Source: Leucobacter aridicollis
Lineage (GTDB): Bacteria > Actinomycetota > Actinomycetes > Actinomycetales > Microbacteriaceae
Direction: 5' to 3'
Assembly (NCBI RefSeq): GCF_013409595.1
Contig: NZ_JACCBD010000001.1
Span: 3,348,001 to 3,412,000, forward strand
DNA length: 64,000 nt
The notes under the pieces are model-generated. The model saw only the letters and a list, made by a program, of their open reading frames with translations, ran no database searches and was not told the DNA's origin. The position numbers were made by a program, and so were the translations under genes. Numbering within the stretch: position 1 is the first letter of the stretch; every line of letters starts with the position of its first letter. Positions 1 to 8,700 of the stretch are shown here, one piece after another.

Positions 1-614
1 GCCGGGGGCTCCTCGTCGGCGGCGCGGCTCTGGAGCAGGACGGGCGCGGTCGAGATCGCTGCCGGGTCGGCGACGAGGCCCCCGCTTGGCGTCCACGCGT
101 GTCCGGGAGGGAAGGGCTCGACGAATTCGCGCCAGTCCTCATCGAAGGCCTTCATTTCGGACGCGAACAGCGTCGTGTCGCCGCGCCGTGCCCAGTACAG
201 CGGCGCGATCCCGAGGACGTCTCGGGCGACCGCGAACTCACCGGCTTCGCCTGCGACGGCGAGCGCGAATGTTCCCCAGAGGCGGGCGAAGGCGGCAACT
301 CCGTCGCGCGCGAAGAGGCGCAGGGCGGCTTCGAGGTCGGAGCCCGTCATGAACGCCGTGCCGTCGAGCGCTGCGCGAATGCGGCGGTGGTTGTAGATCA
401 CGCCGTCGCCAACGAGCCACAGCCCCGCGTCGGGCGCGGCGAGGGGCGGCGGGGTCGCCCCCGGGTCCATCACTGCAAGGTGGTGGCTCCCGATCCAGGC
501 CGCCCCCACCCGCTTCACACCGCGGCCGTCTGGCCCCCGGTGCTGTATTCGGTCGAGCATTCGCTGCCCGAGAGTTTCGTCAAACGGTCCGTACGCGGCA
601 ACGATTGCCGACAT
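1..614 (-). CDS. Asparagine synthetase (glutamine-hydrolysing)-like protein, N-terminal part, truncated by window start
   Basis: The minus-strand frame is open from an ATG at 614 to the window edge, about 204 codons, preceded by AAGGAAG at a normal distance. It matches the class II glutaminase (Ntn) domain of AsnB: HRGPDG near residue 25, IYNH near 75, an ARD-LGI-PLYWARRGD segment and FASEMKAF near 155-165. The residue after Met, normally the Cys nucleophile (MCGIV), is Ser (MSAIV), and the usual NGEIYN is GDGVIYN. The fold is therefore recognisable but glutamine hydrolysis looks lost. The family makes Asn or modifies carboxylates by amidation; a synthetase domain should follow outside the window. 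It lies about 90 bp downstream of the MarR gene on the same strand and may be co-transcribed with it. Family call good; exact function unknown. Confidence 0.75.
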   Translation of the reverse strand, partial: MSAIVAAYGPFDETLGQRMLDRIQHRGPDGRGVKRVGAAWIGSHHLAVMDPGATPPPLAAPDAGLWLVGDGVIYNHRRIRAALDGTAFMTGSDLEAALRLFARDGVAAFARLWGTFALAVAGEAGEFAVARDVLGIAPLYWARRGDTTLFASEMKAFDEDWREFVEPFPPGHAWTPSGGLVADPAAISTAPVLLQSRAADEEPP

Positions 615-707
615 CACGATCACTTCCTTGCGGGTTGGTTCGGTGAGCTTCCAGGCTACCGGCCCACGTCGCGAGGTTGCTGGGGCACCGCGGGGCGGCG
701 CTCGACC

Positions 708-1151
708 CTAGGCGCCGGCGTGCGCGTCCCGGTACTCCTCGATCGACACGTTGAAACGGCGCAGGAGCTCGGCGAGCGTGTTCACGTCGGTTGTCGACCA
801 GTCCGCGAGGATACGCGTGAGCGCGTCGACCGACTGGTCTTTCGACTCGGCGAGGCGTTCCCGTCCCAGCGGCGTGAGCGCGAGCTTTCGTGCGAGCCCG
901 CCTGCGGGGTCGAGGACGCGTTCAAGCAGCCCAGCCTGCACCGCACCGGTCGTCTGGCGCTGCAACGTCGAGGCGTCGAGCTGGAACGCCGCGCTCAGTT
1001 CCCCGATGGACATCGGCCCCTCGCCGTCAATTCGGCTGAGCAGTAGGTAGACGCTTCGGTCGAGCCGGGCGCGGGACGGGTGCTGGGCTATCGTGTACCG
1101 GCTGAGCAGCATCTGCTCGTACTCGATGCCAGCGACGTTCCGTTCCGTCAT
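708..1151 (-). CDS. MarR-family transcriptional regulator
   Basis: 147 residues starting at MTERNVAG. The ATG at 1151 has AGAGGAG six bases upstream, so it is preferred over an in-frame ATG at 1172. A winged helix-turn-helix occupies about residues 30-95 (helix-turn-helix around ISIGELSAAF-like MSIGELSAAFQLDASTL and the wing DPAGGLARKLALT), with flanking dimerisation helices, the usual MarR layout and length. It is divergent from an MFS exporter, and a perfect 7+7 inverted repeat lies between the two genes. MarR proteins usually repress such neighbours and release on binding a small lipophilic ligand; control of the exporter is inferred from position. Confidence 0.88.
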   Translation of the reverse strand: MTERNVAGIEYEQMLLSRYTIAQHPSRARLDRSVYLLLSRIDGEGPMSIGELSAAFQLDASTLQRQTTGAVQAGLLERVLDPAGGLARKLALTPLGRERLAESKDQSVDALTRILADWSTTDVNTLAELLRRFNVSIEEYRDAHAGA

Positions 1152-1193
1152 GGTGCACTCCTCTGCTCGCACTCACCATCCTAACCGGAAATG

Positions 1194-1209
1194 TATGATG
1201 AACATCATA
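1194..1209. promoter_or_regulatory. Probable MarR operator (inverted repeat)
   Basis: TATGATG-AA-CATCATA is a perfect 7-bp inverted repeat with a 2-bp spacer in the gap between the divergent MarR and MFS genes. It overlaps the first possible start codon of the MFS gene, so binding there would block transcription or initiation. Confidence 0.6.
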
Positions 1210-2636
1210 TGCATAATACACATTCTAGATCCAGCGGCGCCGGGGCGTCCGATCCTGACCGGTCGGGCCTTGCCGTCGCGGTCCTCGCGGCGGCGGGCAT
1301 CGCCTCCTCGATCACCCAGACGATGGTCACCCCGCTCATCCCGCAGCTGCCCGTCATCTTCGACGCCCCGGCATCCAGCACCGCGTGGGTCATCACCGCG
1401 ACGCTCCTCGCGGCCGCGGTCGCCGTGCCGATCTCCGGCAGGCTCGGTGATCTCTTCGGCAAGCGGCGCATGTTGCTCGTCCTCTCCGTGCCGCTCATTG
1501 TTGGCGCGCTCATCTGCGCGGTCGCGCCAACTGTTCAGGTCATGATCGCCGGCCGCGCCCTCCAGGGCTTCGGCTCGGGCATGGTCCCGCTCGGCATCGC
1601 CATGCTGCGAGACCTCGTGCCGCCCCAGCGCCTCTCGTCCGCGATCGCGACAGTGAGTGCGACGCTTGGCGTCGGCGGCGCGATCGGGCTCCCGGTGTCG
1701 GCGGCCGTGATCGACTTCGCGAACTGGCGCGCACTGTTCTTCGCGAGCGCCGTCATCACCCTGCTCGTCGCGCTCGCGATTTGGTGGCTCATTCCCGCGC
1801 TCCCGCCGGGGGCGGCCGGGCAGCGATTCGACTGGCTGGGCGCGATCGGGCTCGCAATCGGGTTGATCTCCCTCATCCTCGGCGCCTCCAAGGGCGCCAC
1901 CTGGGGGTGGGGCGCTCCGCTCACACTCAGCATGTTCGCGACCGCGGTCGCCGCGCTCGGACTCTGGGGCGTGTGGGAGCTCCGCACCACCGACCCGCTC
2001 GTTGACCTCCGCACGGCCGCGGTGCCCCGCGTACTCCTCACGAACATCGCATCGCTCTTCATCGGCTTCGGCATGTACGCAAGCATGCTCGTCATGCCTC
2101 AGCTGCTGCAGCTGCCGACCGCGACGGGCTACGGCCTCGGCCAGTCCATCCTTGCGGCAGGGCTGTGGATGGCGCCCGCGGGCCTCATGATGCTCGTGCT
2201 GTCACCGGTCGGTGGCCGCCTCACTGACGCTCGCGGCCCAAAGTTCACGCTCGTGCTCGGCGGCGCGATCCTCGCTCTCGGCTATGGCGTCGGCCTCCTG
2301 GCGATGGGCAGCACCTGGGGCCTGCTCGCCACGAGCCTGGTGATCAACAGCGGCGTCGCCCTCGCATACGGGGCGATGCCCGCGATCATCATGGGCGCGG
2401 TGCCGAAGAGCGAGACCGCGGCCGCAAACGGCTTCAACACCCTCATGCGTTCCCTCGGCACGACCGTCGGAGCCGCAGTGATCGGCCTCGTGCTGGCGCA
2501 GCTCACGACGAGCTTCGGTGACGCAGTCGTGCCCTCGCAGACAGGGTTCACTGTCGCGCTGCTGCTCGGCGCGGCAATCTCCGCGGCCGCAACGGCGCTC
2601 GCGGCGTGCATCCCGCGGGCCCGCGAAGCCGCATAG
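1209..2636 (+). CDS. MFS drug-efflux type transporter (DHA2-like, 14 TM)
   Basis: About 475 residues from the ATG at 1209; an in-frame ATG at 1191 would add six residues but sits inside the operator palindrome. Neither start has a strong ribosome site. Many hydrophobic segments are visible, with the MFS motif A between TM2 and TM3 (GRLGDLFGKRR, about residues 80-90), a motif C-like segment (LGVGGAIGLPVSAAVID, about 155-170) and an ISSSITQTMV-like N-terminal helix (ASSITQTMVTPLIPQL). This is the layout of proton-coupled multidrug exporters of the DHA2 (EmrB/QacA) group. The substrate cannot be read from sequence. The divergent MarR gene and the shared operator suggest ligand-induced expression. 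Confidence 0.87.
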   Translation: MHNTHSRSSGAGASDPDRSGLAVAVLAAAGIASSITQTMVTPLIPQLPVIFDAPASSTAWVITATLLAAAVAVPISGRLGDLFGKRRMLLVLSVPLIVGALICAVAPTVQVMIAGRALQGFGSGMVPLGIAMLRDLVPPQRLSSAIATVSATLGVGGAIGLPVSAAVIDFANWRALFFASAVITLLVALAIWWLIPALPPGAAGQRFDWLGAIGLAIGLISLILGASKGATWGWGAPLTLSMFATAVAALGLWGVWELRTTDPLVDLRTAAVPRVLLTNIASLFIGFGMYASMLVMPQLLQLPTATGYGLGQSILAAGLWMAPAGLMMLVLSPVGGRLTDARGPKFTLVLGGAILALGYGVGLLAMGSTWGLLATSLVINSGVALAYGAMPAIIMGAVPKSETAAANGFNTLMRSLGTTVGAAVIGLVLAQLTTSFGDAVVPSQTGFTVALLLGAAISAAATALAACIPRAREAA

Positions 2637-2653
2637 CGGGCGACCAACGCACA

Positions 2654-2703
2654 CGACGCGGCGGGGGCGGTCGGCGTCTCCGCCGTCCACCCCCGCCGCG
2701 TCG
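2654..2703. terminator. Bidirectional hairpin terminator between convergent genes
   Basis: A 14-bp perfect GC-rich stem (CGACGCGGCGGGGG at 2654-2667 pairing with 2690-2703) with a smaller inner GGCG/CGCC stem lies between the convergent MFS gene and the giant adhesin gene. There is no T-run, as is common in actinobacteria. Confidence 0.6.
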
Positions 2704-2713
2704 CTTCGCCGGG

Positions 2714-5700
2714 CTAGTTTCCGTCCGTCGACTCGGCCGAACCGGCCGGCGACTCCGCACTGTCACCGCCGCGCTTGCGCCGCACGAGGAGCAGCGCGGC
2801 GCCGAGCAGGATCACTGCCCCACCGCCGAGCAGCCACGGCAGCGTGCTCGCGCCACCGGTCTCCTCGAGCGGCGGCACCGGCTTCACCGGCGTCGGCGAC
2901 ACCGGGTTCTCCGTGCACAGGGTCGAGCCGGGCTCGCACACCGCCGGCGGGGTGACGCCGGGCTTCACGACGAAGTTGCCGAGGACGCTGTCGCCGCGCT
3001 CCGCGTCGCCAAGCACCCGGACCGTGTAGGTCACGCGCACCGTCTCGCCCGGGTGCAGTTCGCCAGCGATCAGGATCCTGTCGCCGTCGAGTTTCGCCGA
3101 GAGCAGCGCGCTGTCGCTCTCGGGGCCAGACACGAGCGTGGCGTCGTCGAGCACGCCAGCGAGGTGATCCTCGTAGGCGACCTCGCCGGCCGCGTTGCCA
3201 GCGTTCGAGAACGTCAGCGTGTACGTCAGCTCCTGCCCTGCGGCGACCGTCGTCCCCGATTCGGGATCGACGCCCTTCGACACAACCAGGTCGGGTGCCG
3301 GGTGCGTCGTGCAGCTGTCGTCGCCAGGCTCACACGTCGTCGGGGGCTCGGTCCCCTCGCCGAACACGAAGTTCGCGAGCTGGTTGTTTCCGTCGCTCTC
3401 CCGTTCGGTGTCGGGCTTCACCGTGACCGAGTACTCGACGGTGCCCGTCGCGCCAGCCTCGAGCGAGCCAGTCACGAGAATCTCGTTCGCCGTCGGGCCG
3501 GAGGCCTCCAGGCCCTCGCTCGCAACGAGCGACCCATCGACGAAGTCGGCGTCGTCCAAGACGTCGCGGAGCGTGTCGCGGAACGCGACCTGTCCAGCCG
3601 CGGTCCCGACGTTCTCAAAGTGGAGCGTGTACGTGAGCTCCTGACCCTCCATGACTGTCTCACCTGAGGCGGGGTCAGCGGACTTCTTCGCGATGACGTT
3701 CGGCATCGGGTTCACCGTGCAGTGCCAGTCGCCGGGCTCGCAGACCGCCGGCGGCTCCTGACCGCTCTCGACAACGACATTGCCGAGCTGGTTCGGGGTG
3801 GTGCCCGCGGGGGCCTCCCCCTCGGGCACGCGCTCAGCATCGGGCTTCACCGTGACCTGGTACGTCACCGTGGCCTCCGTGTCGGACCCGAGCGTTCCCG
3901 TGATGCGAATCTTGTCGCCCGACCGAACAGCCTTCAGGGCCGTCGAGTCGACCGTGAGCGACCCCTCGACAAACGTCGCGTCGTCGAGCACGTCGGTCAG
4001 CGTATCGACGTAGTCGACGCGCTTCTCAGCGGGGCTCCAGTTGTGGAACCAGAGCGTGTAGGTCACGACCTGGCCGGCTTCGACAGCCTCGCCCGAGGCG
4101 GGGTCGGAGCTCTTGTCGACGTCGAGCTCGGGGGCCACAGCGGGGTGGTCGGTGCACCGCGGGTTCTCCGGCAGGCAGAGGCCCGGCACCGACTCGCCGG
4201 GGGCGAGCAGGTAGTTCGTCAGCCGGGCGCCGTGGGCGACCTCCGAGTGCAGGCGGGCCGTGTAGCTCACGGTGACGGTGCCGCCCGGCGCGATCGTCCC
4301 GGCGATGTCGATGCCCTCGCCGTTGACCACGGCAGTTGCGCTCGAGCCCTCGCCCTGCGCGACCGTCGGCCCGCTGACGATGTCGGCGGTGTCGAGCACC
4401 TCTTCGAGGCGGTCCCGGAACGCGAGCTCGCCCGCGCCGGTGCCGGAGTTCGTAAACGTCAGCGTGTAGGTCACGTCGTCGCCGGCGTGCAGCACGGTGC
4501 CGGACTCGGGATCCGATCCCTTCTGCGCATCGATGACGGGGAACACCACGGGGTTCTCGGTGCAGTTCTCAGCCTCGGGGTCGCAGACCGGCTCCTCGCC
4601 GGTCTCCACGACGACGTTGCCGAGGTGGTCATTGCCACGCTCGCCGTCCGCGTTCACGGTGACCTCGTAGGTCACTGTGACCGTCGCGCCGGCAGCCAGC
4701 CGGCCCGTGACGCGCAGCTCGTCGCCAGTGCGGTTCGGCGTCAGTGACGCATCCGACGAAGTCGGCTCCACGGTGATCCCGGCGTCGTCAAGGACGTCGC
4801 TGAGGTCGTCGGTGTAGTCGACGTTTCCGGGGGCCTCGCCGGAGTTCTCGAAGGTCAGCGTGTACGTGACGGCCTGACCGGCGACAACCTCAGTCCCGGA
4901 GGCGGGGTCGACCGACTTCTTCACCGAAACGTCCGCCGACTGCGCGGGATGCGTGGTGCAGGTGTCGTCGCCCGGCTCACAGGTCGTCGGCGGCTCGGCG
5001 CCCTCCTCGAACAGGAAGTTCGCGAGCTGCTCGTTGCCGCGGTCGCCGTCAGCCTTCACCTGCACGGTGTAGCTCACGGTCGCCGTCGCGCCAGCGGCGA
5101 GCTCGCCGGTGATCACGAAGACACCGTCGGTGACCTCACCCGCCAGCGCGCCAGCAGGCACGACCGTCGGGCCGTCCACGAGCTCGGCGTCGTCGAGCAC
5201 GTCGCTGAGGTCGTCAACGTGGTTCACCGCTGCCGGAGCTTTGCCCACCGAGTTGTCGAACGTCAGCGTGTACGTGATCTCCTGGTCTGCAATCACGGGT
5301 TCCCCCGAAGCGGGGTCGGACGACTTCGAGAGCACAAGCTCGGGGACGTGGGTCTCCGTGCAGGTCTCGTCGCCGGGCAGGCAGGTGACCGGTGGCTCGG
5401 CGCCCTCTTCGAGCAGGAAGTTCGCGAGGGTGTTGTCGCCGCGTTCGCCGTCGGCCTTCACCGTGACCACGTAGGTCACCGTCACGACCTGGCCCGCGGG
5501 AACCGAGCCAGTGACGGAGATGCGCTCCGCACCACCGTCGAGCGCCGCGGTCACGTTCGCGGGGTCGGACGAGGTCGGGCCGTCGGTCACGTCCGCATCG
5601 TCCAGGACCTTCGAGAGATCATCGACGTGGTTCAGCGCAGCCGGGGCCGTGCCCTTCGAGTTGTCGAACGTCAGCGTGTAGGTGAGCTTCTCACCCGCAG

Positions 5701-8700
5701 TCACGAAGTCGTTGCCCGACTCGGAGACGGCGGCCTTCGTGTACGTCAGCTCGGGGGCGGGCGTGACCGTGCAGGTCTCGTCGCCTGGCTCACACGTCGT
5801 CGGCGGGTCGACGCCCTCCTCGGCGAGGAAGTTCGCGAGGCTGTTGTCGCCGCGCTCGCCATCGGCCTTCACCGTCACGACGTAGGTCACGGTGACGACC
5901 GCACCAGCGGGAACGGCGCCCGTCACGCCAATCTGCGTGCCGTCGTCGCTGAGCGCTGCGGCGAGCGCGTCAGGATCCGATGAGGTTGGTCCATCAGTGA
6001 GGTCGGCGTCGTCGAGTACTCCGGCGAGGTGGTCGACGTGCTGCACTGCCGCCGGGGCGGTGCCCGCCGAGTTATCGAACGTCAGCGTGTAGGTGAGCTT
6101 CTCGCCCGCCGTCACGAAGTCGTTCCCCGACTCGGAGGCGGCGCCCTTGGAGACCTTGAGCTCGGGCTTCTGCACCGGGTGCGTCGTGCAGCTGTCGTCG
6201 CCGGGCTCACACGTCGTCGGGGGCTCCGCGCCCTCTTCAAACAGGAAGTTCGCGAGCTGCTCGTTCCCTCGGTCGCCGTCGGCCTTCACCTTCACGGTGT
6301 AGCTCACGGTCGCCTTCGCACCGGCCGCGAGCGTCCCGGTGATCGGGAACTCGCCCGTCTCCTCGTTGATCGTGCCCGTCAGCGAACCGGCGGGGTCGAC
6401 GGTCGGGCCGTCGACGAGTTCGGCGTCGTCGAGCACGTCACTCAGGTTGTCAACGTGGCCGATTGCCGATGCGGCGGTACCAGCCGTGTTGTCGAACGTG
6501 AGCGTGTAGGTGACCTCGTCGCCCGCGACCACGGCTTCGCCGGTCGCCGGATCCGCGGACTTCGAGACCTTGAGCTCGGGCTTCTGGACGGGGTGCGTCG
6601 TGCACGTCTCGTCGCCGGGCTCACACGTCGTCGGGGGCTCCGCGCCCTCCTCGAACAGGAAGTTCGCAAGCTGCTCGTTGCCGCGGTCGCCGTCAGCCTT
6701 CACCTTCACGGTGTAGGTCACGGTCGCCGTTGCGCCGGCCGCGAGCGTGCCCGCTATCGGGAACTCGCCCGTCGCCTCGTTGATCGTGCCCGTCAGCGCA
6801 CTGGCGGGAACCACCGTTGGGCCGTCGACGAGCTCGGCGTCGTCGAGCACGTCGCTCAGGTTGTCGACGTGGTTGACGGTCGCGGGGGCCGTGCCAGCCG
6901 TGTTGTCGAACGTGAGCGTGTAGGTGACCTCGTTGCCCGCGACCACGGACTCGCCCGCCGCGGGATCCGCGGACTTCGAGACCTTGAGCTCGGGCTTCTG
7001 GACGGGGTGGGTCGTGCAGCTGTCGTCGCCAGGCTCACACGTCGTCGGGGGCTCGGTGCCCTCGGGGAACAGGAAGTTCGCGAGCTGCTCGTTGCCGCGG
7101 GCCTCGTCGGCCTTCACCTGCACCGAGTAGGTCACGGTGATGACCTTTCCGGCGGGCACGGCGCCGGTGACGCTGAGGCTGGCGCCCGTGCGAGCGGCGA
7201 CCAAATCCGATGCCGAGGCGGTCGGCTCGGTCACCACGTCGGCGTCGTCGAGGACGTCTGCGAGGTCGTCGACGTGGTTCACCGCGGCGGGCGCGGTTCC
7301 ATCGGTGTTATCGAAGGTGAGTGTGTACGTGACGGTGTCGCCGGCAACAACCGCCTCGCCCGTCGCGGGAGCCGCGGACTTCGAGACCGTGAGGTCGGGC
7401 TCGTCAACGGGGTGGGTCGTGCACGTGTCATCGCCAGGCTCGCACGTCGTCGGCGGGTCGACTCCGGTTTCGAACAGGAAGTTGCCGAGTTGCTCGTTGC
7501 CTCGCTCGCCGTCGGGATTCACTGTCACGACGTAGCTCACGGTGGTGGTCTGACCGGCCGGGACAGTTCCGTTGATCGCAAGCGTGTTGCCGTCAAGTTC
7601 CGGGGTCAGTCCCGCTGCCGAGGCGGTCGGGTCGGTCTTCACAACGGCGTCGTCAAGCACGTCCGTGAGGTCGTCCGTGTACTTGACCGTGGCTGGAGCA
7701 GTGCCCGCGGAGTTGTCGAATGTCAGCGTGTAGGTGAGGTCCTGGCCGGCCACGACGGATTCGCCCGAGGCGGGGTTGGCCTTCTTCGAGACAACAAGCT
7801 TCGGGAGGTCGACCGGGTGCGTCGTGCAGAGCTCGTCGCCGGGCTCACAGGTCGCTGGGGGCTCAGTCCCGTCCGGGTGCAGGAAGTTCGTCAGCGCCGG
7901 AGTTCCGCCGCCCTCAGGCGGGGTGATGGGGTCGTGGACGCGCACGACATACTCGACGCGGCCCGAGTGCTCGGCGTACAGCTTGCCTGTCACGTTCAGT
8001 GACTGCGCGTCTTTGTCGAAGTTGGCCTCGAGCGAGTACTGCTCCGGCGCGGGCGGCGGGGGCGAGCCCGGCACGGCCGCACCAATCACTCGGATGGAGT
8101 CGGGGAGTACATCAGCGTACTTCAGCACCTCGGAGAGGTCGTCGGTGAAGTTCACATTCTCCGCGTCAGCGTCGCCACGGTTCTCAAAGTCGAGGTGATA
8201 GGTCACGAGCTGGCCGGGCTTGACAGTCTGCCCGTCGGCCGGGAGCGAGCTCTTGCGTACCTGCAGGTCAGGCGCGAGCACGGTGTGGGAGGTGCAGCGG
8301 GGGTTGCTCTCGACGCACTCGTCGAATTTCTCGGGCGGTTCGCCCGCATCGTCGACGTGCAAAAGATAGTTCTCGAGCAGGTCGCCCGCGGTCTTGCTGG
8401 TCACCTTGACCTTGTAACTGATGTTGACGATCTGGCCGGGCTCCAGGGTTCCGGCGATGTCGATACGCGCGGGGTCGCCCGTTGGTTCTTCTGCCTTGAT
8501 GTCAGCCGTAGACCCGTTCGGCGACTCTACAACGATCGAGTCAGGCACGAAGTCGGCCTTGTCGAGCACGCCGGCGAGGAAGTCGTCGTAGACGATCTCG
8601 CCGGGCACGTTGCCGACGTTCTGGAATGTCAGCGTGTAGGTAATCTCGTCGTCCACAAGCACCGGTGTGCCCGAGAGCGGTGTCGACTCCTTCGCCGCCT

